Positions 7,691 through 16,695 of a stretch of DNA of 64,000 bases are shown one piece after another. A program made the position numbers and the translations under genes. Where the stretch lies: NCBI GenBank assembly GCA_001664505.1, contig CP011806.1:2580904-2644903 (forward strand), read 5' to 3'. This DNA comes from Acidobacteria bacterium Mor1 (lineage in GTDB: Bacteria; Acidobacteriota; Polarisedimenticolia; Polarisedimenticolales; Polarisedimenticolaceae). Every line of letters starts with the position of its first letter. Position 1 is the stretch's first letter. The notes under the pieces are model-generated. The model saw only the letters and a list, made by a program, of their open reading frames with translations. It was not told where the DNA came from and did no database searches.

Positions 7691-10669
7691 ATGAAATCCC
7701 ACCTATCTCACATCACAGCAAGGCTGATCATTCGAAGGCTCCTGATCGTCGCTCTGCTTTGCGCCGCCCTGCCCTTGGCGATCCTGCCCTTGGCTGCCCA
7801 GCCCTCGGCCGCCCTTCTGCCCGCTTCGCTCCGCGCCGAGGAAACCGGCGCCGCCCCCGACACCGAAGAGGCCGACGGAAAGGACCCCATCCTCCAGCGG
7901 CTGGAGCAGAGCACCCTCCCCGATCAACCCGGGTACCCCGTCGACAAGATCGAGTTCGACCTGCCCGGCGGTCGGCTGGTACTCGAGCAGGGAACCCTGT
8001 TCCGTGACCGGGTCGACGGCACGCGCAGCCACGAACTGGTATTCATCGGCAACGGCTCGCTGCGGGTCGACGCCGCCAACGAGATCGAGCGCTACCAGCT
8101 GAGGCTTCACGGAGGTGAAGACAGGCTCGAGCGGCGCTTCAACCGGGCCGTGCTGCTGTTCGGCGGCGACCAGGCCGACGACCTGCTGCTGGGCCGCGCC
8201 GCGGCGGCAGCCGAGCAACCCGGACTCGCTACCGCTCGATCGATGTACGAGGCCTGGGTCGAGCGAGGCCCGCGCAACAGCATCGCCACCGGCGTGCGCC
8301 CGCTGCTTGCCGCCCTGCACGACGACGCCATCGCCCGGGACTACATGGCGGTCTGGGTCCACGACGGAGATGCCGACCGGGACTTCTACTTTCGCAACGA
8401 TCCCTGGGAACTCGAAACGGTGGAGGCCGGTGAACTGTTCGTTCCGGACAAACCGAAGGAGGGGGAGATTCATCCGGACCGACTGGACGACGACCGGTTT
8501 TGCAACTGGATGATCTGGACCCGCTACGGAGGTGGAGCCGATCGCACCGAACCGGGTTTGCGGCCGAAGAACCATCGCCTCGACCTGAAGCTGCGCGGCG
8601 AGAAACTGGAGGCGGAGGGCAGCGCGGAGATCGAGGCCCGGGCCAACGCCGACGGGATGCGGGTCGTGACCGCGACCATGGCCTCGACCATGGAGATCAC
8701 CGAGGCCCGGGACGGAGCCGGCCGGGAGCTGCCCACCTATTCCACCGGCCCGTACCATTTCCTGGTGCTGCCGGATCCGACCATCCAGGACGAGAACTGG
8801 GAGTTCGACCTCCGCTTCAGCGGTGAACCGGTCCGGCGCCGGGGAGGCCGTCAACGCCAGCGAAGCCCTTCGGGCTGGTACCCGCGGCTGACCGGGCTGT
8901 ACCGCTCGTCGTTCAAGGCCCGGCTGGAATGGCCCAAGGAGCAGACATTGCTCGGGGCCGGCACCCTGGTCGAATCGGGAGAGACCGAAGCGACCCTGTG
9001 GGAAGAGCGGGTCACCGAGACCCCGATGCAGTGGTTCTCGTTCGAGATCGGAGACTTCGACGTAGTCCACGACGAGGCGGGGCATATCAAGATCCGCCTG
9101 GGCGTCGAACGCACCCGCCACCCGCTCACCGACCAGGAGCGAAACGAGATCCTCGCCGGGCTCAAGGGATCGATCCTGTTCTACGAGTCGATCTTCGGTT
9201 GGCTGCCGATCAACGAGATCACCGTTGCGGTGGTCGACGGCAACTTTTCCCAGGGGCTGCTCAGCTTCATCACCCTGGCCCGGGTCGCGATGACGCCGAC
9301 CGGCGAGCGGGGCCTGCTGGCCTGGGATACACGGCCCGACGCCGAGATTCGCTACGAGACCGTGGCCCACGAGATGGCCCATCAGTGGTGGGGCAACATC
9401 GTCGGCTGGGCCAGCTACCGGGATCAATGGCTGAGTGAAGCGTTGGCCGACTACTGCGCCGTCCAGTTCATGCTCAAGATCACCAGGGACCGCTCGGACT
9501 ACCTGACCGCCCGCGCCGGCACCTGGAAAGGCAAGCTGACCCGGGCATCCAACATCGGCCGGCCGGTCTACACTTTGGGTCCGGTGACCCTCGGTACCCG
9601 ACTGGCACACAACCACGGTAGCGACCCCTACAGCGCGCTGATCTACGACAAGGGATCGGTGGTGTTCACCACCCTGGCACGGCAACTTGGACGGGATGCG
9701 ACCTGGTCCATGCTCGGAGACCTGTACGAAGCGGTGAACAACCGCCTGATCTCCACCGAGAATTTCCTCGGCGCCTTCGCCCACATGTCCGGCGCCGATC
9801 TCGATGCCTTCGCCGAGCGCTACATCTACGGCGTCGACATCCCACGGATCTACTACCGTTACGAGAGTGCGCAGCAGGACGGGGTCTGGACGATCCAGGG
9901 CGAGACCGAGCACCTGATCGGGCTGCAGCAGAACGTCCGGCTGGTCCAGCAGGACCGGCGCTGGGCGGTGGAGCACGTGGCAGGCGAGTCCGGCGATCTG
10001 TCCGACCTGCGCCTCGCGATCCCCTTCAGGGTGCGTCTGATCGACGGGAACTACCAATCGGGAACGGTCCTGGTCGAGGGGGAGCAGGGCCGCTTCAGCC
10101 TGCAGGTCGCCGGCGAACCTGTGGAGTTCGAGTTCGATCCGCTGGACGAGGTATTGGCCAACACCGTGTGCCTCAGTTGCGGCGAGGGACGCCGGCACCT
10201 GCAGTACGCCCGGGATCTTTTTGCCCAGGGCCGCTTCGACGCCGTGCCCGGCGCGATCACCGAGGGGGCCGAGGCCTACGCCGCCGCAGGGGATCGCACG
10301 GGGGAGTTGCGGGCTCACGTTGCCCGGGCGCGCTTCCGGCTGGACCGGGGAGATATCGCCGGGGCGATGGAGCAACTCAAGAGTTTGCGCAAGGAACTGG
10401 AGGACGCGGGCTTCGAGCAACAGCGCTTCGAATGGTTGGCGCTGGAGGCACGCATCGATCTGTTGCGCGGCGCCAGGGGTTCGGCGATGAGCCGCCTGAC
10501 CGAGCTGTCGCGGGAGGTCGGCAATGACGGCTACTTCACCTCGGGCGACGGCGAGATCCTGGCCGTACTCGCCGCGGCGGCCCATGATGCCGACCGGCCG
10601 GAGCTGGCGGCGGACGCAGCCCGCATCGCGACCTACTTCGGAGCGGATGTCGCCGCCCTGGGATACTGA
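7691..10669 (+). CDS. Secreted M1-family metallopeptidase with C-terminal extension
   Basis: This 992-residue protein has an N-terminal signal sequence (about 15-50). HEMAHQWW (H560, H564) followed after 18 residues by E583 is the gluzincin zinc site HExxH-x18-E of M1 aminopeptidases, and SALIYDKG carries the conserved tyrosine. The GxMEN exopeptidase motif expected before the zinc site is not recognisable: the region reads NFSQGLLSF. Aminopeptidase specificity is therefore uncertain. The N-terminal 290 residues and a C-terminal TPR-like helical region (about 825-990) go beyond the usual catalytic unit. It probably acts in the periplasm or outside the cell. It heads a co-directional five-gene group, with the hydrolase gene starting 10 bp after its stop. 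Confidence 0.9.
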   Translation: MKSHLSHITARLIIRRLLIVALLCAALPLAILPLAAQPSAALLPASLRAEETGAAPDTEEADGKDPILQRLEQSTLPDQPGYPVDKIEFDLPGGRLVLEQGTLFRDRVDGTRSHELVFIGNGSLRVDAANEIERYQLRLHGGEDRLERRFNRAVLLFGGDQADDLLLGRAAAAAEQPGLATARSMYEAWVERGPRNSIATGVRPLLAALHDDAIARDYMAVWVHDGDADRDFYFRNDPWELETVEAGELFVPDKPKEGEIHPDRLDDDRFCNWMIWTRYGGGADRTEPGLRPKNHRLDLKLRGEKLEAEGSAEIEARANADGMRVVTATMASTMEITEARDGAGRELPTYSTGPYHFLVLPDPTIQDENWEFDLRFSGEPVRRRGGRQRQRSPSGWYPRLTGLYRSSFKARLEWPKEQTLLGAGTLVESGETEATLWEERVTETPMQWFSFEIGDFDVVHDEAGHIKIRLGVERTRHPLTDQERNEILAGLKGSILFYESIFGWLPINEITVAVVDGNFSQGLLSFITLARVAMTPTGERGLLAWDTRPDAEIRYETVAHEMAHQWWGNIVGWASYRDQWLSEALADYCAVQFMLKITRDRSDYLTARAGTWKGKLTRASNIGRPVYTLGPVTLGTRLAHNHGSDPYSALIYDKGSVVFTTLARQLGRDATWSMLGDLYEAVNNRLISTENFLGAFAHMSGADLDAFAERYIYGVDIPRIYYRYESAQQDGVWTIQGETEHLIGLQQNVRLVQQDRRWAVEHVAGESGDLSDLRLAIPFRVRLIDGNYQSGTVLVEGEQGRFSLQVAGEPVEFEFDPLDEVLANTVCLSCGEGRRHLQYARDLFAQGRFDAVPGAITEGAEAYAAAGDRTGELRAHVARARFRLDRGDIAGAMEQLKSLRKELEDAGFEQQRFEWLALEARIDLLRGARGSAMSRLTELSREVGNDGYFTSGDGEILAVLAAAAHDADRPELAADAARIATYFGADVAALGY

Positions 10670-10679
10670 GCGAGGATTC

Positions 10680-11570
10680 TTGAACGGTTCCGAGCAGACA
10701 GCCACCCTCGCGCTCCCCGGAGTCGAGTTGACCTACGGTCTGCGCCGCAGCGGCCGCGGGGATTCCCCTCTGGTCGCGCTGCTCCACGGCGCGGCCAGCA
10801 ATCGCACCCGCTGGTCGGAGCTCCTGGACGCCACCGCACTGGCCGGCCGTTGTGACTTCCTGCGGCCGGACCTGCGCGGCAACGGTGAGTCGATGTGCCG
10901 CGGCCGCATGGACCTCGGCGTCTGGGCCGGCGACATGCGCGGGCTTCTGGATGCGCAACAACGGCAACGAGCCATCCTCGTCGGCCACAGCCTCGGCGCC
11001 CAGATCGCCATGCGCTTCGCCGCCGAACATCCTGAACGCACCTCGGCGTTGGTGCTGATCGATCCGGTCTTCCGCGCCGGCATCCAGGGCAACCGCCGCC
11101 GGCTGATGAAGATGCGGCCGCTCTTTCAGGGTCTGGTCCTGCTCGGGAGAATGCTCAACGGCATCGGGCTGGGACGCCGGACCTTTCCCAACCGGGACTT
11201 GCGGGAACTCGACCGGGTGACCCGTGACGAGCTGAAACGCACCGACGACCCCCAGGCGCTGGTCAAGAAGTACACCTCGATCTCGATCCAGGTGACCTAC
11301 ATGCCGCGACTCAACTACGTGCAGCAGTTGCTCGGGGCCACCGAGCCGCTGCCTCCTCTGGAGAAGATCGCCTGTCCCGTGCTGGTCCTGGCCGCCGCCG
11401 GAGGCGAGTTCGGCGACACGTCGGTGGCCGAGAGCGAAACGGCACGATTCAAGGACGGTGAGCTGCTGCCCGTCGACGCCGATCACTGGCCGCTCACCGA
11501 GGCGCCCGACGCCACCCGAGAGATGATCGAAAACTGGCTCCTGCGCAGGGAGCTGGTTCCGGCGGTATGA
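10680..11570 (+). CDS. Alpha/beta hydrolase
   Basis: The 296-residue protein has an alpha/beta hydrolase fold. VALLHGAASN forms the oxyanion-hole region, GHSLG holds the nucleophile S104, and VDADHWPL carries the probable catalytic histidine. LIDPVF and CPVLVLAAAGGEFGD are typical core strands. The start is TTG 10680, just after the M1 stop, with CGAGGA a few bases upstream; an upstream extension would overlap the M1 gene in another frame. Substrate unknown: esterase, lipase or thioesterase activity is possible. No export signal is visible. Confidence 0.82.
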   Translation: MNGSEQTATLALPGVELTYGLRRSGRGDSPLVALLHGAASNRTRWSELLDATALAGRCDFLRPDLRGNGESMCRGRMDLGVWAGDMRGLLDAQQRQRAILVGHSLGAQIAMRFAAEHPERTSALVLIDPVFRAGIQGNRRRLMKMRPLFQGLVLLGRMLNGIGLGRRTFPNRDLRELDRVTRDELKRTDDPQALVKKYTSISIQVTYMPRLNYVQQLLGATEPLPPLEKIACPVLVLAAAGGEFGDTSVAESETARFKDGELLPVDADHWPLTEAPDATREMIENWLLRRELVPAV

Positions 11571-11614
11571 TCGTCGGCCCGCGACCCGTCCAAGGTTTCC
11601 GATCCGGAGCAAGC

Positions 11615-13819
11615 ATGAACTCGAGCCTCCATCGCCGTCCCTCCTGTCGTACCCGTCGTGGCCGTCCGGCGTTCTCCCGCACGGGGCTACGCCTCGGGCT
11701 GATCGTCGCGCTGGTCGCCTGCCTCGCCCTACCCGCGTTGGCCGACGCCGGTCGTGAGCTGCGGCTGGCGGCACGCAACGGCGACCTGGCCGAGGTCAAG
11801 CGGCTGCTGGCCGCCGGCACGCCCGTCGACAGCGCCGGGATCTACGGCAACACCGCCCTCTGCCTGGCTGCCCAGCAGGGACAGCTCGACGTGATGCGGT
11901 TGTTGCTCGAGAAGGGTGCCGATCCCGACGCCCGGGAGACCTTTTTCGGCATGAGCGCCCTGGACATGGCGCTGTGGAAAGGCGGGCCGGAGTTCGAGGC
12001 GGCCCAACTCCTGTTGACCGCCGTCTCGTCGGGCCGCGCCGGAGCCTTCGAGAAGGCGATTCAGGCCAAGCACGAATCCCTCGCCCGGGCAGCGCTGAGC
12101 GGCGGTCCGATCACCGAGAGCGAGGCCGGCTACCTTCGCGACCGCTATCCGGAGCTGGACGGTGTCTACGCCGAGGCACTGGCCGCGGTGAGGACGAAAC
12201 CCGATCCGGCCCCGCCGTCATACAGCGCCAAGGAGCTGGCGAGCATGGCCGGCGAATTCGAGAGTGGTGACGGCAAGGTCAAGGTCGAGACCGCCGACGG
12301 TGGCCTGGTGTTGGTGCGGGGCGAAGCACGAACCCCCCTCGCTGCGGCCGGTGATCGGGAGTTCAAGAGCGAAGACGGCGGAACCACCGTGCGCTTCTTC
12401 GGCCGGGCCGGCACCGTCGAGGGCATGTCGATCGCCAGCGGCGACGGCGAACCGATGCGCATGCGGGTGGCCGAGAGCCCCGTGGCCGCAAGCGGCGAAC
12501 TCCCCGAGTACGTCGCCGACCCCGAAGCCGAGGCCACGGTGCACTGGCCCGGCTTCCGCGGCCGCAACCGGGACGGAATAGGCGACGGCATCGACACCCC
12601 GGTCAATCTGGATCTCGAAACCAAGGCCAACGTGGCCTGGATCGCCGACATCCCGGGCCTGGGCAACTCCAGCCCGGTGGTCTGGGGCGACCAGGTGTTC
12701 GTGACCACCGCCGTGGCCGAGGGAGGCAGCACGCCGCTGCGCACCGGCCTGACCGGCGCCGGCGACGAGATCGAAGAGAACGTCGAGCACCGCTGGATGG
12801 TGCTGGCCTTCGACAAGAAAAGCGGCAAGAAGCTGTGGGAGACCGAGGTCGGCCGCGCGGTGCCCCTGACCAAGCGGCACTTCAAGGCGACCCAGGCCAA
12901 CTCGAGCCCGGTGACCGACGGCAAGCATCTGGTGGTGGTCTTCCCCACCGCCGGACTGGCCTGTCTCGGCCTCGACGGCAAGCTGCGCTGGAAACACGAG
13001 CTGGGCGGCCTCAACGCCGGCGGCTTCAACGACCCGGGCATGCAGTGGGGCTTCGCCGCCTCGCCGATCCTTCACGACGGCACGGTGATCCTGCAGGTCG
13101 ACATCCATGAAGGGGCGTACATCGCGGCTTGGGACGTCGAGACCGGCAAGCGGAAGTGGAAGACCGAACGCCCCGGCGTGGCGCCCTCCTGGTCGACGCC
13201 GGCGATCTGGCCGACGCCCGCTGGTGACGAGCTGGTGGTCAACGCCTCGATCATCCGCGGCTACGATCCGGACAACGGCAAGGAGCTGTGGTCGTTGGGG
13301 CCGACGTCGATCCAGGTGGTGGCGGCGCCGGTGATCGGCCGCGAGCACGCGTACGTCTCTTCAGGTTATCCGCCAGCCCGGCCGATCTACGCGGTCAAGC
13401 CGGGCATCCGCGGCGACCACACCATCGAGCCGGGCACTGAAGGCAGTGAGGTGCTCGCCTGGCACCAGACCCGCGGCGGCGCCTACATGCCGACTCCCCT
13501 GCTCTACCGCGGCATGTACTACATGGTCCACCACAACGGCCGCATCGCCGGGCACGACGCACGCAGCGGCAAGATCGTCTACCGCGGCCGCTTCAGCGAA
13601 GGAGGCACCTTCACCGCCTCGCCTGTGGTGGCCAACGGCAAGATCTACCAGGGCACCGAGGAGGGCACCATGTACGTACTGGAAGCCGGCGCCGAGCACA
13701 AGGAGCTGGGGAACTTCTGGCTCGAAGAGCCGTTGATGGCGACGCCGGCGATCTCCGAGGGCAAGCTGCTGGTGCGGACGCCGTCGAAGCTGATCGCCTT
13801 CGAGAAGAAGCAACCGTGA
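11615..13819 (+). CDS. Secreted ankyrin-repeat and PQQ-type beta-propeller protein
   Basis: This 734-residue protein has a signal sequence (GLIVALVACLALPALADA). Ankyrin repeats follow at about 35-125 (LRLAARNGDLAEVKRLLAAG, then GNTALCLAAQQGQLDVMRLL). A linker domain leads into a PQQ/pyrrolo-quinoline-type beta-propeller (about 320-730) with repeated W..D...GLGNSSPVVWGD, VTDGKHLVV and ASPVVANGKIYQGTEEGTMY. Such propellers in secreted bacterial proteins are often non-enzymatic scaffolds. ATG 11615 is preferred because GGAG lies five bases before it. It follows the hydrolase gene by 44 bp and overlaps the next gene by 4 bp. Confidence 0.85.
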   Translation: MNSSLHRRPSCRTRRGRPAFSRTGLRLGLIVALVACLALPALADAGRELRLAARNGDLAEVKRLLAAGTPVDSAGIYGNTALCLAAQQGQLDVMRLLLEKGADPDARETFFGMSALDMALWKGGPEFEAAQLLLTAVSSGRAGAFEKAIQAKHESLARAALSGGPITESEAGYLRDRYPELDGVYAEALAAVRTKPDPAPPSYSAKELASMAGEFESGDGKVKVETADGGLVLVRGEARTPLAAAGDREFKSEDGGTTVRFFGRAGTVEGMSIASGDGEPMRMRVAESPVAASGELPEYVADPEAEATVHWPGFRGRNRDGIGDGIDTPVNLDLETKANVAWIADIPGLGNSSPVVWGDQVFVTTAVAEGGSTPLRTGLTGAGDEIEENVEHRWMVLAFDKKSGKKLWETEVGRAVPLTKRHFKATQANSSPVTDGKHLVVVFPTAGLACLGLDGKLRWKHELGGLNAGGFNDPGMQWGFAASPILHDGTVILQVDIHEGAYIAAWDVETGKRKWKTERPGVAPSWSTPAIWPTPAGDELVVNASIIRGYDPDNGKELWSLGPTSIQVVAAPVIGREHAYVSSGYPPARPIYAVKPGIRGDHTIEPGTEGSEVLAWHQTRGGAYMPTPLLYRGMYYMVHHNGRIAGHDARSGKIVYRGRFSEGGTFTASPVVANGKIYQGTEEGTMYVLEAGAEHKELGNFWLEEPLMATPAISEGKLLVRTPSKLIAFEKKQP

Positions 13820-14313
13820 GCGACCGCACCGACTCCAAGTGGGGAGAGATCCTCAAGTGCTTCACCCGGGGTGACCGGGCGAAGGCCTTCTGGCGGATGA
13901 CCTGGACCGGCGGCGTCAGCGTGCAGAGCAACCGGATCGGCAAGGCGCTCCAATCGAAACGGGGACGCAAGATCATCGCGGCTTGTGACGGGCTGAGCAC
14001 GGCGGATCTCGATCAGCTGGTGACCCGCGCGCAGTTCCACCGCAAGATGACCGAGTCCGACGCGCGCGCCGTACTGGTCCCCGCCTTGACCCTTCCCGTC
14101 GCGATGATGGCCTTCATCTTCGAGTTCCTCGGGGATTCGTTCCGTGAAGACGGGAACTACGAGCTCTTCGGCGCCGCGATCGTCATCGCGGTCTTCTTCG
14201 GCCTGATCGCCTACTTCAACGGCGTGATCAAGACCCAGGAATCCGAGGAACTCGAGGCGATCCTGACCCTCGAACAAAAGAAGCGAGAGGCGCCCTCACC
14301 TTCGGCGGAGTAG
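13816..14313 (+). CDS. Small membrane protein of unknown function
   Basis: The 165-residue protein begins at GTG 13816, in a GTGA overlap with the preceding stop. The N-terminal half is soluble and basic (RGDRAKAFWRM, SKRGRKIIAACDG). Two transmembrane helices follow: VLVPALTLPVAMMAFIFEFL and LFGAAIVIAVFFGLIAYF. The tail is charged. No family is recognised. The tight coupling suggests a function shared with the ankyrin-propeller protein, perhaps as a membrane partner. Confidence 0.7.
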   Translation: MSDRTDSKWGEILKCFTRGDRAKAFWRMTWTGGVSVQSNRIGKALQSKRGRKIIAACDGLSTADLDQLVTRAQFHRKMTESDARAVLVPALTLPVAMMAFIFEFLGDSFREDGNYELFGAAIVIAVFFGLIAYFNGVIKTQESEELEAILTLEQKKREAPSPSAE

Positions 14314-14315
14314 CC

Positions 14316-14344
14316 TTGCTCCTCCCATGCCCAGTGCGTATGAT
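14316..14344 (+). promoter_or_regulatory. Internal promoter for the GT-C-like gene
   Basis: TTGCTC (14316-14321) and TATGAT (14339-14344) are spaced by 17 bp. The -10 ends nine bases before ATG 14354, which supports that codon over the upstream ATG 14327, because the promoter would overlap a coding region starting at 14327. Confidence 0.5.
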
Positions 14345-14353
14345 CCCGGCACG

Positions 14354-15862
14354 ATGGCACGGTCCGACAAGACGCCTGACAAGGCACCCGACCAGGCAAC
14401 TCTCCTGCAACGGATCGACCCGCTGTTCGCCTGGGTGCCGGTGGCGATCTACGCAATCTGGGTCTTCAGCAAGGGCCACGAACCGAACCAGGACGCCTAC
14501 TACCACGTGGGCTGCGCCGGGCTCTACGCCACCCGGGGCTGGCTGTCGGAGTTCCCCTGGCTGCCGCTGACCGTTCTCGGCGAGAGCTTCCCCAACGTCC
14601 ACCTGGGCATGCACCTGCTGCTTGCTCCGCTGACCTGGTTCCTCGAGCCGTTGGTCGCGCTGAAGGTCGCGACGGTGCTCATGTCCGGCGGCGTGGTGAT
14701 CAGCATCTACCTGGTACTGCGACGCTGGGAAGTCCCCCACCCCGGGGTATGGGCCATGCTGGGCCCTTTGCTCTCCCCGCTCTTCGTCAGCTGGGGGTCG
14801 AGCCTCAAGGGGGGCTCACTGTTCTTCATCCTGTTCATCTGGTTCATCGACGCGCTGTGGGACAACGCTCCCAGACGCGTCTTCATCCTCGCGTGGATTT
14901 CGGTCTACGCCTACGTCGGTGCGCCGATCCTGATCGCCGTCCTGCTGGTCTACCTGGTCATCGGCCGCATCTGGGATGGCGCCTGGCCCGGGCGGATCGC
15001 CGCCGCGGGATTGGGCGGACTGGCCGGCGGCTACATCCTGAACCCCTTCTGGCCCGGGCAGTGGGTTCACACCGCCCGGGAGCTCAGCGGCGGACTGGCC
15101 GGTTATTTCGGCTCCGCCGGGCGGTTCATCGGCTACGAGTGGATCTCTCCCCCCGGCGATCTGGTGCTGCGTTTTGCCTTCCTGTACCTGGCGATCTGGA
15201 TGGTGCTGCTCGTGCGCGGCCTCGACGGATCGCGGCGCGTGCCGACCCTGGCGGTCACCGGCACGGTGATCGCCCTCGGGCTGCTCGGCGCCTCGCTGTT
15301 GGGGGTCAAGCACTTCCAGCTGTTCTTCATCGCCTCCTGCCTGTTCATCCCGCTGCACTACAGCCGAACCCGGCCGTGGCCCACGGCGGTCACCCTGTCA
15401 CTCCTCGTCGCGGCGATCCTGACCGCCGGCTGGGCGACCCGCACCTCCTGGCAAGACCTGCACAGCGCCGGCCGGGTACCTGCCGAAGACTATCGAGTGA
15501 TGGCCGAGCAGCTCGAGCTGCTGACCCAGCCGGATCAGATGGTGATCGTGCCGTGGGATGACTTCCCCGGGCTGTTCTTGTTCAGCAAGCACAACCGCTA
15601 CCCGGTGGGTATGAACGTCGCCTTCCTGCGCTGGGCATCCGAGGAACGGTTCCAGGCCTACACCGCGCTCTACCAGGGCCGGGTCGAGGACCCTGCCGCC
15701 ATCGCCGCGGAGCACTTCGAAGATGCGCAGTTGATCCTGCTGCGGCCGAGCCTTCACCCGCGGCTGCTGCGGTTGCTGAGCAACCATCCCGGCAGCACCG
15801 AGGTCCCTTCCCGCGCAGGCTCATGGCGGATGTTCCGGGTCTCGCAGACCCAGCGCCGCTAG
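14354..15862 (+). CDS. Polytopic membrane protein, GT-C glycosyltransferase-like
   Basis: The 502-residue protein has about ten to twelve predicted transmembrane segments (VPVAIYAIWVF, ATVLMSGGVVISIYLVL, ILIAVLLVYLVIG and others). The first periplasmic loop contains NQDAYYHVG, which recalls the DxYYH loop of STT3/AglB-type GT-C enzymes that transfer sugars from lipid carriers. Other GT-C features are weak, so the activity is inferred. The C-terminal 110 residues are probably extracytoplasmic (PWDDFPGLFLFSKHNRYPVG). ATG 14354 is chosen from the promoter position; ATG 14327 would add nine residues. Confidence 0.65.
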   Translation: MARSDKTPDKAPDQATLLQRIDPLFAWVPVAIYAIWVFSKGHEPNQDAYYHVGCAGLYATRGWLSEFPWLPLTVLGESFPNVHLGMHLLLAPLTWFLEPLVALKVATVLMSGGVVISIYLVLRRWEVPHPGVWAMLGPLLSPLFVSWGSSLKGGSLFFILFIWFIDALWDNAPRRVFILAWISVYAYVGAPILIAVLLVYLVIGRIWDGAWPGRIAAAGLGGLAGGYILNPFWPGQWVHTARELSGGLAGYFGSAGRFIGYEWISPPGDLVLRFAFLYLAIWMVLLVRGLDGSRRVPTLAVTGTVIALGLLGASLLGVKHFQLFFIASCLFIPLHYSRTRPWPTAVTLSLLVAAILTAGWATRTSWQDLHSAGRVPAEDYRVMAEQLELLTQPDQMVIVPWDDFPGLFLFSKHNRYPVGMNVAFLRWASEERFQAYTALYQGRVEDPAAIAAEHFEDAQLILLRPSLHPRLLRLLSNHPGSTEVPSRAGSWRMFRVSQTQRR

Positions 15863-15871
15863 CCCCCGAGA

Positions 15872-15901
15872 GCCAGGCGGTTCTCGCCGGCAGATCTTTT
15901 T
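15872..15901 (+). terminator. Rho-independent terminator after the GT-C-like gene
   Basis: GCCAGGCG (15872-15879) pairs with CGCCGGC (15885-15891) around a GTTCT loop with one bulged A. A run of five T follows at 15897-15901. It lies 10 bases after the stop. Confidence 0.6.
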
Positions 15902-16000
15902 CTGACAAATCTCGAAATTCCGTGGCGGGTCTGTGCCCCGGCCTGCGTGTTCAAGGGCGACACCGAAAACAAACCGCCCCCCGCGGCACAGGAGATTGAA

Positions 16001-16633
16001 ATGAAGAAGATCGCGACCCTCGTCACCCTGATCGTTGTTTCCGCCCTCGCCCTCAGCACCGCCGCCATGGCCGGCGCCCCGATCCGGGTCTCCCGGGCCG
16101 GTTCGATGGAATCGGTTGAAGCCGGTGAGCACCTGGTCTTCGGCACCGACCGCACCGTCGACGGCGCCACCATTCTGGTGCGCGACTTCTCCCAGCGTCA
16201 GGTGAACGCCGATATCAGCACGAGCTCCCTGGAAGCGGACACCGCGTACTCCATCTGGTGGGCCGTGTTCAACCACCCGGAGTTCTGCATCGAGCCCAAC
16301 GCCTGCGCCCTGGCCGACCTCGGCTCCCTCGGTGACCCCCGGGTGCGCCCCTCGGTCTTCTGGGCCGGCGGCTTCGTCTCCGACGCCTTCGGTTCCGCCA
16401 ACCACTCGATCCGCCTGGGCGTCGGGCCGACCACCCGTGAGCTGTTCGCCAAGACCCAGCCCTGGGGCCTCCTGAATCTGCGCGGCGCCGAGATCCACGT
16501 GGTCCTGCGCACCCACGGCCCGGTCGGCGTCGCCGGCCCGGTGCACAAGCAGATCGGCACGGCCCTGGAGGCCTGCCCCGCCGGCGGCTGCGCCAACGTC
16601 TTCGCCTCGATCCACCGCGCGCCGACCAACTAG
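16001..16633 (+). CDS. Small secreted protein of unknown function
   Basis: The 210-residue protein starts at ATG 16001, with GGAGA seven bases upstream. It has a clear signal peptide (MKKIATLVTLIVVSALALST, cleavage near AMA-GAP). The mature part is rich in beta segments and has four cysteines, probably paired (FCIEPNACAL and CPAGGCANV). ADTAYSIWWAVFNHPEFC and GAEIHVVLRTHGP look like conserved blocks of an uncharacterised secreted domain, but I cannot assign a family. It is a single-gene unit, with terminators before and after it. Confidence 0.75.
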   Translation: MKKIATLVTLIVVSALALSTAAMAGAPIRVSRAGSMESVEAGEHLVFGTDRTVDGATILVRDFSQRQVNADISTSSLEADTAYSIWWAVFNHPEFCIEPNACALADLGSLGDPRVRPSVFWAGGFVSDAFGSANHSIRLGVGPTTRELFAKTQPWGLLNLRGAEIHVVLRTHGPVGVAGPVHKQIGTALEACPAGGCANVFASIHRAPTN

Positions 16634-16657
16634 ACGGCGAGATCAACCTCTCGAACG

Positions 16658-16691
16658 GCGGCCACGGGACCACCCCGTGGCCGCTTTCTTT
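16658..16691 (+). terminator. Rho-independent terminator after the secreted protein
   Basis: GCGGCCACGGG (16658-16668) and CCCGTGGCCGC (16674-16684) form a perfect 11-bp stem with loop ACCAC. TTTCTTT follows. Confidence 0.85.
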
Positions 16692-16695
16692 GTGT

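Noticed and set aside
7703-10705. 1000-codon open frame antisense to the M1 peptidase gene
   Set aside because: The opposite strand encodes a full M1 peptidase with its zinc site. The antisense product has no recognisable motif.
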